From Gracilaria gracilis (lineage: Eukaryota > Rhodophyta > Florideophyceae > Gracilariales > Gracilariaceae), in the NCBI GenBank assembly GCA_030374805.1, contig JARGSG010000001.1:620001-684000 (forward strand): a stretch of DNA of 64,000 nt, read 5' to 3'. Positions 51,151-61,257 of the stretch are shown here, piece after piece. Below the pieces are notes generated by a model. That model saw only the letters and a program-made list of their open reading frames with translations, did no database searches and was not told the DNA's origin. The position numbers and the translations under genes were made by a program. Position 1 is the first letter of the stretch; each line of letters starts with the position of its first letter.

Positions 51151-52782
51151 ATGGCTTCACGAGTAATTCGGTTGAAAGGCTTGCAAGCATCTAGAAAATC
51201 CCTTCTGGCTAGACTGCGGGAGAAAGGTCGTGTCCATGCTCCAGAGTCCGATATGCATCCGACTTTGCCTCATCGCGACCTTCTCCTAAAGACGCTAGGG
51301 CGCGAACAGCAGTGGAAGCAGCTGATGAATGAGAAAGACCTGAATCGTCGGAAACCACGCCGCCAGGGGCGGAGCTTTATCTCAGAAATGGTAAGAAGGG
51401 CTGATATGGCAGCACGAACAGAGGATTTGGAGGGTTTGGCGAGCATCACAAGCCATGCCTCAACGATCCAAGATGGTAGCTGCAACTCCTGTCTGAGGGC
51501 AGTGGCCATCCGTGCGGTTTTGGCTGTTGCGAATGACAAAGAAAGAACTGAAGCGGTTATGAATACACTCTCTCCAACATTGAACACGATGTCAGGCACT
51601 GATGTGGGTGCTGTGCTTGATGTTCTCGTTCGCGGGAAGTTGAGACAAGGGGACGTGGACGGTGCTCTCTACGGTGAAAAACTGTCTCGTATAATAGAAG
51701 TGGGGCTTCGACGCGGTACTTATACGCAACTGATGGAAAGGACTAGCGTTGAGAAAGGAATTGCTCTGTTACATCGAGCCATTTGTGTCGGGGTCAATCC
51801 GAATCTTCGTATGTTCAATGTTTTGCTTCGATCATGTTGTCATAATGGGAGTGGAATTCATGCACGTGCTGTCATGCATGAAATGGGTAGTCGGGGCATG
51901 GTAGCAAATTGTGACACTATGGAGGCTCTTCTTGCTGGTGCTCGCGAAATAGAAAGCGTGGACGCTGTTTCAAGTATAGTCCGTAACGGAGGGGTGCGAT
52001 TGAGTGGTCGACTAGGGGGTTTGCTTGTGCGTTTTTATCTTCATTGCGTTGACGCCGACGAGAATAGATCTTTAGCTGTTCAACGTGCTGTTTCCGTAAT
52101 CGATTGGTTCCATAAGGAAGGCGTTGTCGTTGATCGTTGGGCTCTAGAGTTTCTCACGACCGATTGTGCGAAGAGGAACGAGATCGAAGCCGCTTTGCGT
52201 GGATGGAGGGAGCTGAGACGTTCTTGGATGGGTGTAGGTCGCGCGAGACGCGCTTTATGGATTGCAACTAGAGGTCATCCGCTACGGCACCGACTAATGC
52301 AAGGAGCGAAACGGCGAGAGGTTGATCGTATGCTTCGCGCCGATTTAGGGGCTATAGATCCAAAGAATGAAGACGGACGACATTTATTAGACGTCGAACC
52401 CTTAGCGCAAGGGAACTACAAAGACGTCGCCGCAGTGCTGGGCCGTTGGATGATCAGTGGACGCAGCGAAGGAACTCTTCAGTGGCTTAGACGAGCCATA
52501 GTTGGTGGAAGAGGAATTCATATTTCGTGGGCAGTGACACTGCTGAGGGGAAATGAGCGAAAGTGGGCTGATTCGTTCATCGAAGTCCTGGAAGGGGGCT
52601 ACATTTCCGGTAGACGGGATGTTGCTCTTGAGCGCGCAACATCGGAGTTGTGGAGCTGGATTTGTTGCCATAAAGATTGGCTTCCCGATGCAGATCTTCT
52701 CAACTTGACAGAAGAGCAGGTTCGAATACGCCTCGATCAAGTTTTGCGAATGAAAGGCGATGTGAGATTTCATCGGGCATAA
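51151..52782 (+). CDS. Pentatricopeptide-like helical repeat protein, probably organellar
   Basis: The ATG at 51151 gives 543 residues, single exon. The N-terminus is basic and Ser/Leu-rich (MASRVIRLKGLQASRKSLLA), suiting an organelle transit peptide. The middle contains helical repeats of PPR type. The best is GIALLHRAICVGVNPNLRMF followed by NVLLRSC and ARAVMHEMGSRGMVANCDTM, which fit the 35-residue two-helix pattern (position-5 Asn, MxxxGxxPN-like turns). Other repeats are weak, so profile methods would be needed to count them. The C-terminal third has no known domain. PPR proteins bind organellar RNA one base per repeat. It could also be another alpha-solenoid family. Confidence 0.65.
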   Translation: MASRVIRLKGLQASRKSLLARLREKGRVHAPESDMHPTLPHRDLLLKTLGREQQWKQLMNEKDLNRRKPRRQGRSFISEMVRRADMAARTEDLEGLASITSHASTIQDGSCNSCLRAVAIRAVLAVANDKERTEAVMNTLSPTLNTMSGTDVGAVLDVLVRGKLRQGDVDGALYGEKLSRIIEVGLRRGTYTQLMERTSVEKGIALLHRAICVGVNPNLRMFNVLLRSCCHNGSGIHARAVMHEMGSRGMVANCDTMEALLAGAREIESVDAVSSIVRNGGVRLSGRLGGLLVRFYLHCVDADENRSLAVQRAVSVIDWFHKEGVVVDRWALEFLTTDCAKRNEIEAALRGWRELRRSWMGVGRARRALWIATRGHPLRHRLMQGAKRREVDRMLRADLGAIDPKNEDGRHLLDVEPLAQGNYKDVAAVLGRWMISGRSEGTLQWLRRAIVGGRGIHISWAVTLLRGNERKWADSFIEVLEGGYISGRRDVALERATSELWSWICCHKDWLPDADLLNLTEEQVRIRLDQVLRMKGDVRFHRA

Positions 52783-54660
52783 GGTGAGACTGAAAGTGAG
52801 TTCTACGATACTAAATGGCCATGATCAGGTTCATAATGCTCTGTAATCGTTCCTGGTTTGGCAGTTTGGATGTGCAGTTTAACAGAAACTTGAGTTGTGA
52901 ATCACAGGAGTTTATTCAGTTCTCGTTTTCTAATGGCGAGGAACAAATGTTGAGTCGCTTGTAGATATAGTTTTACGTTCCATACATGAAAGCCCATTCT
53001 AGCAAGCGCGTTGGATCAGAGGGAGCGGAGATGTAATGGTGGTGTGTGACAGGCAAGACTTGTTCCCCTTGTACTGGATAACATCGTCCTGCATTTCCAC
53101 TGTACAAGTTCTTACACGCTTTATACTTTGCGTGTGCTCGGGTGTTTCGTGACAAGAAGAATTCTGAGGACAGGCTCTCTTACGCCCATTGTAATACACA
53201 CGAGGCGTGGGGATTATGGGACGCTTTTTGTACACGAGTTCGTTTCTGTTCTGTCTTGTGTTGATGCTCCAGCTGGCACCATGAACCATTTTACGTTCAC
53301 ATGACAGCAGGACGTTGCCTCTCTCACGCTTGTAGCCGAAGAAAGTTTACATTGATGTAGGATATGTTTCCTTGAGTGTGATGGGGGGATGGGGTTCCTC
53401 AACATGTTTTTGAGTGAGAAAAGTGTTGAGTGGTATTACAGACAGACGAGCTGGTGCTGGTATGTTGTTGTGATAGGAGGCAAACTGGAAGGAAGGAGTG
53501 GTTTTTCAAATTGTTGCTGTCCTGAGGGGTCTTTGATTAATCGCGTACCTTCGTACGTCTGCTTTGATGAGGATGTTCTCGCGACATGTATATATACGTG
53601 TCTGCCTCTGTCTCTGCCTCTGGAGTTCACTGCAGCCAAAAAAACAGTGGCGGGGCTTGAATTGCCAATCGAAACAATGGAAGCACATGAAGAATGGAAA
53701 TATTTGTTGCGACGACGTTCCGTACAATGGGCGTTGTGTTGAAGAAGATTTGCATACAGGTATGTAAGCAAATGGTTGCAACTTGCAAGCTGTTGGGGGC
53801 AGGTACAACGGCACACTATATATATAAGTTATCTAGAGACCAGCTAGCAGTGCGGCGGGTCTCATGTGCCTCCGAGGCTAATGTAGGATTATTTGCAAAA
53901 AAGAACCGTGCTTAACGGTTCTCACAGTTGAGAACGTGACCAACCTTACACAAATGATGTTGCGGCATTACACTACGAAATCAGTAGCCGAAGTGCGAAA
54001 TTTCTTTCAATTGTTTCTCAACTTTCTAACTTTGCAGATTGAGTTATGATAAATTAACACTCTTGACGCTGTCAAGTTGACACACTGCATCACATATAAG
54101 TAATATGCGTACATTGTAAGCTTTTTCTAAATAAAAGTTGAAAGATGCAAATGACGTAATCCCATTTTGTCAAACCTGTCAAAATGAGAACTGTCGCGCA
54201 AATCTTACACGAACAAAATATGGGGTTCTCAGCCGATCCGGAAAGAGTCATTTTTATTATACAGTGAGTTGAGAACTGCACAATTTCACTTATTCTGTTA
54301 TGAAAACGGTACTCTATACAAATTGCGCACAACACAAACATGTCGAAAATCCTTGGAGTGAACAAAGCACATGACCTGAGATCATCAAAAACAGACCAGT
54401 ATAGTACGCACCAATGGTGCTTCAATGTACACATCCTACTTATAGAATGGACAACCAATTCTTTCATCACTTTTATCACGTGGAGTAAAAGTCATACTTA
54501 CTTTTATTTACTCTACCAGTGCATATGTAAAAAACATTGCCTTGAGCTTCGATCTCATTCCCAAATAGTACAGAAAATAAGCACTCTTCTTCACCCTATA
54601 TCTTGTAGCACACAAAGCCTTCTCTAAGACACAAAGCAACGCAATCGTTTTCCACATCGC
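52783..54660. other. Intergenic, AT-rich, no gene seen
   Basis: About 1.9 kb lies between the PPR-like gene and the hairpin array. There are short frames on both strands without domains. Local C/T repeats (TGTCTCTGCCTCTGG) lie near 53604-53620. Confidence 0.45.
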
Positions 54661-54700
54661 TCATAAATATTTATGTAGGTTTTGAAGGTTTGTCGGGAGT

Positions 54701-55965
54701 ATGGAAGAGATGCATAGATGCCGGCTTGCCCAGCATTTATGCCTCTCCGCCACTTGGTCAAGGCCATGCGCTGGCTCGTCCTGCTCATGCCCTGGTGGGG
54801 GAGCAAACCATCCAAAGACCGAACGGCTCGTCCGTTGGTCTGAAGATGGCTTGTGCTGGTGTGGCGGAGGTGCAAAAATGCTGGCTCGCCCAGCATTTCT
54901 GCATCTCCGCCACTGGGTCGAGGGTGTGGCGGAGTTGCATAAATGCTGACTCCCCCAGCATTTCTGCATCTCCGCCACTTGGTCCAGGGCATGAGCTGGC
55001 TCGTCCAGCTCGTGCCCTGGGGGCTTGCTGGGGTGTGGCGGAGTTGCATAAATGCTGGCTCCTCCAGCATTTCTGCATCTCCGCCACTGGGTCCAGGGCA
55101 TGAGCTGGCTCGTCCAGTTCATGCCCTGGGGACTTGTGGGGATGTGGCGGAGTTGCATAAATGCTGGCTCGCCCAGCATTTCTGCATCTCCGCCACTGGG
55201 TCCAGGGCATGAGCTGGCTCGTCCAGCTCGTGGCCTGGAGCGAGAGCGAGCCATCTCAAGACCGAACGGCTAGTCCGTTATTCTGGAGATGGCTTGTGGG
55301 TGGTGTGGCGGTGGTGCAAAAATGCTGGCTCGCCCAGCATTTCTGCATCTCCGCCACTGGGTCCAGGTCATGAGCTGGCTCGTCCAGCTCGTGCCCTGGG
55401 GGCTTGTGGGGGTGTGGCGGAGTTGCATAAGTGCTGGCTCGCCCAGCATTTCTGCATCTCCGCCACTGGGTCCAGGGCATGAGCTGGCTCGTCCAGCTTG
55501 TGCACTGGGGGCTTGTGGAGGTGTGGCGGAGTTGCATAAGTGCTGGCTCGCCCAGCATTTCTGCATCTCCGCCACTGGGTCCAGGGCATGAGCTGGCTCG
55601 TCCAGCTTGTGCACTGGGGGCTTGTGGAGGTGTGGCGGAGTTGCATAAGTGCTGGCTCGCCCAGCATTTCTGCATCTCCGCCACTGGGTCCAGGGCATGA
55701 GCTGGCTCGTCGAGCTCATGCCCTGGGGAGGGAGCAATCCATCTGAAGACCAACGCCTCTCCGCCACTTTGGCCAGGGCATGCGTACGCTCGTCCGGCTC
55801 CTGCTGTAGACACCTGCCCTCGGGTGTTGGGTAGTTCGTCTGACGCCCTGGCGTACGAGCAAGCGACCTTCAGACCAAATGGCTCGTTAGTAGGTCTGGA
55901 GGTGGCTTGTGGGGATGTGGATAAAGGGTATAAATGTTGGCTCGCTCAGTATTATCCTCTGGCGT
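54701..55965. repeat. Tandem array of hairpins, 109-bp units
   Basis: The full units start at 54926, 55035, 55144, 55305, 55414, 55523 and 55632: spacing is exactly 109, 109, 161, 109, 109 and 109. Each unit has hairpin A (53 bases, GTGGCGGAG...CTCCGCCAC with the inner stem AATGCTGG/CCAGCATT) and hairpin B (37 bases, CCAGGGCATGAGCTGG / CCAGCTCGTGCCCTGG). The 161 spacing is 109 plus 52 for a third module, hairpin C (55249-55294, AGCCATCTC...GAGATGGCT with AACGG/CCGTT), also at 54805-54852 and decayed at 55863-55908. Another hairpin A without B is at 54861-54913, and decayed copies lie at both edges. All three hairpins have a CTCG(T/C) loop closed by GG and CC. Frames through the array are open on both strands but rotate with each 109-bp unit, so coding is unlikely. 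Confidence 0.9.
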
Positions 55966-56145
55966 GGTTTTGTGGATGTATAAACATATGTATCTAAGGA
56001 AGGCATAGATTGCGGCTACGTGCGTGGGCGCTACTGTGGTATATTTATATGAAGGATGCGTCACGACCACAATGTTTTCGGAGAAGCTTTGTTTGTCCCA
56101 CGGGCAGGGCACAAAATAGATAACAAGAGAAGAAATCCCTTCAGA

Positions 56146-57475
56146 TTAATCCGAAGCTATGCGTTCGTTCTCGTTGGCAAAGTCTTCAAGGCTTACGGTC
56201 TTCGCATGACGCACAAAATCTTCAACAGATGCAAATCGGGGAAGGTCTGGCGGAGCACAGTCATTGTAGGCGGCACAATAGTTGTGATATGCATTTGGAC
56301 CCGACATTTGTATCAACTGCATTACCATTTCGTCTCTTAAACCAAGAGACCTGTACAACTGCACACAACGCGCTTCATAGAATGTCCGGAGTACGATAAT
56401 ATCTCACAATCTCCAACACCAATCTGACTCAATCTTTGACGAAGATGACTCGTAAAGGTCTTCACATGCCACGGTTTGGCCTGGTTTAAAACGACGCAGC
56501 CCGAATTTGCGCGGATATCACAAAACAAATACCCTTTGGAAGCACCACGCAAGGCGAGCCAAGAGAAGAGAGCAATAAAAGGGTCTAAAGCACAGAGTGC
56601 CTCATGTCGCCGTTCCCATCCCATTCTCGAAGCACATAGTCTCGTTCAACAGTAGAATTCTTGATAGACTCACGCATAGCTAAACGAACACCACCTGATC
56701 CAACACTTACGTTCTCCACCTTCAGCTTACAAACTTCATCGTAACGCAAGCCTATATGTACACCAAGAACCAAAACAGCATGTAAAGCAACGTCAAATGC
56801 GCTGGGAATCTTATTACTTCCGTACCAGAAACGTTCGGCTATGTCGCATATGTTTTCAACAGTAATCGGCCGAGCCCTATTTGTAAAAGTCCCGTTTCTT
56901 GCCAAATGCACGCGATGAGCCTTTCGAAGTCGCTCTATATCTGGATTGTTGATAAGCGGGTTTCCTTGTGCTTCTCCGCTTTTGTCTACATACCAAGATT
57001 GATAGTGACCGTGTTTGGAGTAGACAAGCCTTAATCCCTGAACTAGTGCTCCCATGGAACTGTTCTTTAGTGCTTCTTTAGTACCAAGTCCGCAATAGTC
57101 CGCGAGAAGATTAAGGACGAGCTCCGAACTGCTGCTTGTCACCTTATGCGGATCAGGAGCATTCTTCAATGCCGCGTACTTCTTTAGCACGTTCTCGGCT
57201 AGAGTGGTATTGGCCTTTGTTGCTGTACTGTTTGCAGAAGATATGAGGTCGTGTCGGCTCCTCAAAGGTGACCCTGAAAAACTCTGCACGTTTGGGGCCC
57301 GGCGTCCTCTTCCTTTGCGAATGGATCTTTGCAATCCTTGCTTAGGATGTTTCCCTGTCTCTTGAACATTACTATTGTCCTTCTGGAGTCCCATACTGAT
57401 ACAAATAAAAATTGAAACGGGAATATCTTCACGCACAGTTAAGGATCTCTCACTGAGATGGACCTCGATGGTCAT
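56146..57475 (-). pseudogene. Tyrosine recombinase, two frameshifts
   Basis: Three overlapping minus-strand frames (57475-56585, 56624-56337, 56364-56146) carry successive parts of one integrase-like protein of about 440 residues. The N-terminal part is basic, followed by a helical core-binding-like region (ELVLNLLADYCGLGTKEAL). The catalytic part has HIGLRYDEVCKLK (first Arg), SGHSMKR (His-x-x-Arg box) and, in the third frame, VQLYRSLGLRDEM and SGPNAYHNYCAAYND with the Tyr nucleophile context. One base is missing near 56600 and one near 56372, where GTTGTGTGCAG breaks KRG-VQLYRSL. The start may be 57475 or the Met at 57394. Two indels in an otherwise good protein indicate recent loss of function or, less likely, programmed frameshifting. 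Confidence 0.75.
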
Positions 57476-57520
57476 ATAGTACGTTCATGGAGAAAGAATG
57501 CGAAGCCACATGCTAAAATA

Positions 57521-57566
57521 AGCACAATACTTTGAATGTTTTGTGAAAACATCAAAGTATTGTGCT
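57521..57566. promoter_or_regulatory. 46-base near-perfect palindrome between divergent genes
   Basis: The left arm 57521-57542 (AGCACAATACTTTG, A, ATGTTTT) pairs with the right arm 57546-57566 with a single unpaired A; the loop is GTG. It lies in the spacer between the recombinase and the GCR1_C-like gene. It could be an operator, a recombination site or a replication origin; the sequence alone does not tell. Confidence 0.7.
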
Positions 57567-57690
57567 CCGAAAAGCGGGAACCTGTAATCAGACCTTCGTC
57601 TACAACAAGAGCAGTTCGGAGCTTGTAACTTTGTACCGTTGCTATTTGCGAAGATCTGTGATTTCACATTGTTATATATTTGTATATGCA

Positions 57691-58506
57691 ATGGAACGTC
57701 ATGGCTATGTTCCCGCCATTCAGGGTGGTGGTACTGGCATAGGCTTTAGGCCCCCACGCCAGATTTGGGAGTACGAGCCTCATGTGTTTTCCAAACTACA
57801 GCTACAAATCATGGCTTCCTTTGACAAAGAAAAGAACTGCGGAACAGAAGATAACGAAGAAAGCAAACGTTTGGTGTGGAGACGGGAGGCTGAGCATCGT
57901 TTAAAGACGCTGGCTAAGCGAAAATCAATTATCACTCAGCACTATACGAATTTGTCAAAGCCATTCGCGATTAGTGAAGGTTCGAAAGCTAGGAACGCTG
58001 ACAACGTTCAAGACCCGGCACATCAGAAATGTAATATAGCAGCTTGTAGTGCTGCATCCGCAGTGGGTGCTACACATGAAGCAGCCAATTCATCCCAGAC
58101 TCTAGAGAGTATCGCTGTCATTATGCCGAACTGCAAATTCATTCCGAATCTTCCTCCCGCGCTGGAGGATGTTGTGAGATTATGGCGTTTCGGAGAGAAG
58201 AAAACAGGCTTCAAGCCCGTGCGATTGTTTCTTACGGCTTCTTCGCGAAGAGTAATTGTCAAGAACTACACAGATAAATATTGGAACAGAAGCGGGCAAA
58301 AAGCAGCCTTCTATAGATTCAAAGATATTGTCGAGTTCGTTTCTGAACACGGACCGCTTTCTCTAAAGCTGAAAACGGAAGGAAGAGATGCTGACTGGGA
58401 ATATGGAATTGCCAATGTGAAGAAACTGAGTTTGTTTTCCAAATCAAGAGTATCGATGAGTGCACTGCTTCGACTTATTCGTGGCGAAAATAAAGTTGCT
58501 GGCTGA
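57691..58506 (+). CDS. GCR1_C-like DNA-binding protein
   Basis: The ATG at 57691 (MERHGYVPAIQ) gives 271 residues; the frame is open upstream without an ATG. The N-terminus has a Gly-rich turn (GGGTGIGFRPPRQIWEYEPH) and a Lys/Arg helix. The middle is low-complexity (Ala/Ser). From about residue 160, ALEDVVRLWRFGEKKTGFKP then YTDKYWNRSGQKAAFYRFKD resembles the GCR1_C domain: a helix, a charged turn, then Trp/Arg-rich helices ending with an IVEFV segment. This domain binds DNA in yeast Gcr1 and in fungal Cryptons. It is divergent from the recombinase across the palindrome at 57521-57566, which suggests a joint function. No break is seen. Family assignment is by eye and moderate. Confidence 0.6.
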   Translation: MERHGYVPAIQGGGTGIGFRPPRQIWEYEPHVFSKLQLQIMASFDKEKNCGTEDNEESKRLVWRREAEHRLKTLAKRKSIITQHYTNLSKPFAISEGSKARNADNVQDPAHQKCNIAACSAASAVGATHEAANSSQTLESIAVIMPNCKFIPNLPPALEDVVRLWRFGEKKTGFKPVRLFLTASSRRVIVKNYTDKYWNRSGQKAAFYRFKDIVEFVSEHGPLSLKLKTEGRDADWEYGIANVKKLSLFSKSRVSMSALLRLIRGENKVAG

Positions 58507-59974
58507 GACGCCGCATGTTATTCTCATCGGATACTTCGAAACCTTCATTCCAAAGCGTTACGAACATGCATTTCATAGCTTATATATCCAGATCACAAGA
58601 AACATGCGCTGTGCCTACAAGGCGTTCTAGGTCGTAAAGAACTTTCTCAGCTTCATGTCCTCCTTCCGAATGTATTAATAACTGCGCTTTAGTCTGAAAC
58701 GCATATCTTGCTCCTGGCTCGATATCTAGCAACTAGTTACAGGGTGGCAATTCAGTGTAGGCAGCAATTTGCAACCTCAGAATTGTTCTGTTGATCACAA
58801 AGCAGGCCCTTCCGAGGCCGGACAACCCGGACGCCCTGCGCAGATCATACGTTGAGACTCACAAACCCAAGCTAGAGTGCGCTCGTGATCGTCTTCTCTG
58901 TGCTTCTTTTGTGCGAATGCTCGATGCGATCTTGCACATAGATCAAGTTACAACTTCGGCTTTACCAGCATTAGAAATCCGTGAAATGTTAGTGGATCCT
59001 CACTTTCAACTCTTCTCGAGAGGTTAGTTCAGAGGTTAGCTTTTTGTTCACAAGGCAAACAAGGATTCGCCGCCATTTTCTTCTGCTTTCGACAGACGAT
59101 TAGACTAATAGGAGAAGCTTTGATCCATCAAAGAGCCGCAAAACCGCGAATCAGTCTTCCTGAAGCACTAGCCCTCCACTGCAGTAGATCTTTGCTGTAG
59201 TCGTCGTTATTCACCATCACGTTTCCGCACCGAAGATATCATATGGGTCGCTTGGTGATCGATTGTAGTTCTCCGAATACACTCCAGCCGTAGTTGTTCC
59301 ATAGTCCCGTACATCGCATTAGACCTGAGGCCGTGTAAAAAATATCCGGGCGCAAGTACCGAAGTAGCTGCACGCAACGTCCATCTTAACCAGCAACGCC
59401 CATTTGGTATTTCCAATGCCTTCTATACACCATTGTACTCTTTGACCCCAAGCCCGCTTTACAAGTCCATAACGACAGTCTTGCGTTTTTGGCGCTCCCG
59501 TTTTCGTCGTCGCTGTGTCTTCCGCACTTACAGACAGTTGCACTTAGGCGGGCAAGCCGACCTAAGTGCGCCTGCCTGCGCACGATCATGCACACATATG
59601 CGGACGAGCCCAGCAATATGAACACACACGACAGATTTGGCGGAAGCACACACCGCCAGAGCTGAGAAAACAAGGAACAGGTAGGGTCGCAGGTGTTTGT
59701 GATGACGTGCTGCAGAACTCGAGACGCCGAGACAGATACGTCTTACTACGATTCCGCCGCCGTCATATGCCAAGCACACAGTGAGGCCCGGATGACGATT
59801 TGTCAAGTACCTGCGTCAAAAAGTTTGCTTTTTTTAAATTAAATTTTGGAAGTGCCCAAATTGGAGGCTGGTTTTGAAATCAGGCAAGCATTGCCTCTAT
59901 CAAATCCGAAATGAACGGCGGTGGAATCTAGGGGTACGTGGAAGAAGAAAGTTGTTTCACCTTTTGCTTCCCCG
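58507..59974. other. Intergenic, one possible short frame
   Basis: A plus-strand frame at 58791-59027 (78 codons, PDNPDALRRSYVETHKPKLE) has protein-like composition, but no start context or family is evident. It could be an exon or a relic. A hairpin (GCACTTAGG at 59540-59548, CCTAAGTGC at 59561-59569) lies downstream. Confidence 0.35.
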
Positions 59975-60484
59975 ATGACTGCAGGTGGGCCTTCTACTAA
60001 GCCGCGAATAAGTCATCCGCGACAATGCGCTATATGTCTTGAAGACCTAGAAGGTTTTGTCGAAGTAACAAATTGCTCGCATGTATTTCATGGTTCTTGT
60101 TTGGGCGCTTGGATGACTGTAAACGAGCGAAATACCACCCAGCTTCCGCATGTTTCTCATCTTTCAGAGAGAGAACAGATGCTCGCAGTTGCGGAGCATC
60201 AACGTTAAAACGCAAGGAAACAAAACAACAAGTGTCCCAGCTGTAGGAAATTGTTAAAGAAGAAGGAGTTCACTCTCTATGTGGACTACGAAAACAACTT
60301 TAAAAAAATGGACACCGAGGGGAAGACAGATGTTGAGAAGAAGATTATTGCCAAAAGGCTGAAGAAGAACAAGAAAAGACTCGAAGCGAGGAAGCGTCAA
60401 CGAGCGAAGCAATCAAGCGGGAATCCAAACAATACAACAACGGACCAGCTGATGAGAGCTCCGCCACCTCATGGGCGCACGTAG
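59975..60484 (+). pseudogene. RING-finger protein with an in-frame TAA inside the RING
   Basis: From the ATG at 59975 the frame encodes CAICLEDLEGFVEVTNCSHV, then FHGSCLGAW, the first six metal ligands of a C3H2C3-type RING (CxxC, C-x-H, H-x-x-C). After a spacer, TAA at 60206-60208 interrupts. The same phase then has NKCPSCRKLLKKKEF with the last Cys pair, and a Lys/Glu/Arg-rich helix (KRLKKNKKRLEARKRQRAKQ). The stop separates ligands of one zinc finger, so the product up to it could not fold as a RING. It may be CAA to TAA. No splice borders around it were convincing. The intact gene would be an E3 ligase of about 169 residues. Confidence 0.6.
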
Positions 60485-60526
60485 CGCAATTCATAGCTCT
60501 GCGGCTTTCAACGCCTTTCAACGCTT

Positions 60527-61257
60527 CTATGAGTCCAATAGTGTGAATCCCTTCCTCGATTGTGCGTTCGGACCACTCCTTCGCACGTCTGGCATCCTTT
60601 TCCACGCGTCTGCACCACAATCGAATAAAGCTCCAAGTCCGGTCATTGCATCAATCTGGTTCCCTTCCTCGACAGCGCGTTCGTACCGTTCCATGGCTTG
60701 TCTTGCATCCGTCGACACGCCGTCTTACCTCGACAGCGCGTTCGTACCGTTCCTTGGCTTGTCTTGCATCCGTCGCCACGCCATCTCCACCTCCACGGAG
60801 TAAGTTTCCAAGATTGCTCATTGCATTGATGTCATTCCCTTCCTCGACAGCGCGTTCGTACGACTCCTTTGCTCGTCTCGCATCCTTCGGCAGGACCTCT
60901 GCACCATGACGGCGAAGACCACCCAAGGCATATATCGCTCTCATGCCCGCCAACCTCTTCCATACTTCCAAGTGCCTCTTTCTTCTCCTCCTTTGTTCCC
61001 TTCCAGAACACTACCCACCGCGTGATAATCTCAGGCACATTGACAGTCATTTGCATCCTCTCCTTCCTGCTGCCTCGGAATTTATCCTTCAACATTTTCA
61101 ACCCCAAGTGAAACATTCCCTTCCAAATGTATTGCAAGCAAACAAGTTCTGCTTCCATCCCACTGCTCATCGAAATCATTCGCTGCATCATTTTCACTAC
61201 CGTCTCTCCATAATTATCCAGATCCACTACAAGATATGTCAACAGAACTTCTAGCAA
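60527..61257 (-). pseudogene. Sel1-repeat protein, broken
   Basis: Several minus-strand phases carry Sel1-like repeats: KDARRAKESYERAVEEGNDI followed by NAMSNLGNLLRGGGDGVATD, then TDARQAKERYERAVE, TDARQAMERYERAVEEGNQI followed by DAMTGLGALFDCGAD, and, downstream at about 60570-60620 in another phase, KDARRAKEWSERTIEEG. The 5' part (61257 down to 60970) is a helical leader (YGETVVKMMQRMISMSSGME). The phases change at least three times, with parts of repeats lost, so this is a relic. The 3' end runs into the 3' end of the RING gene. Sel1 repeats form alpha-solenoid adaptor proteins; the specific role is unknown. Confidence 0.6.

Larger units (their letters stand above)
56146..58506. mobile_element. 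Crypton-like tyrosine recombinase element (candidate)
   Basis: A tyrosine recombinase (minus) and a GCR1_C-like DNA-binding protein (plus) are divergent over a 215-base spacer containing a 46-base palindrome. Fungal Cryptons combine the same two activities in one protein. The outer ends of the element were not found; there is no visible direct or inverted repeat at 56146 or 58506. Confidence 0.5.

Noticed and set aside
54661-55834. Long open frames on both strands across the hairpin array (for example 197 and 185 codons on minus, repeated LARPAFLHLRHWVQGMSWL on plus)
   Set aside because: The 109-bp unit is not a multiple of three, so every frame is a rotation of the same DNA. Openness on both strands follows from the repeat, not from coding.
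54701-55965. CRISPR array
   Set aside because: The repeats are contiguous units with little spacer diversity and large hairpins, in a eukaryotic context with no cas genes.
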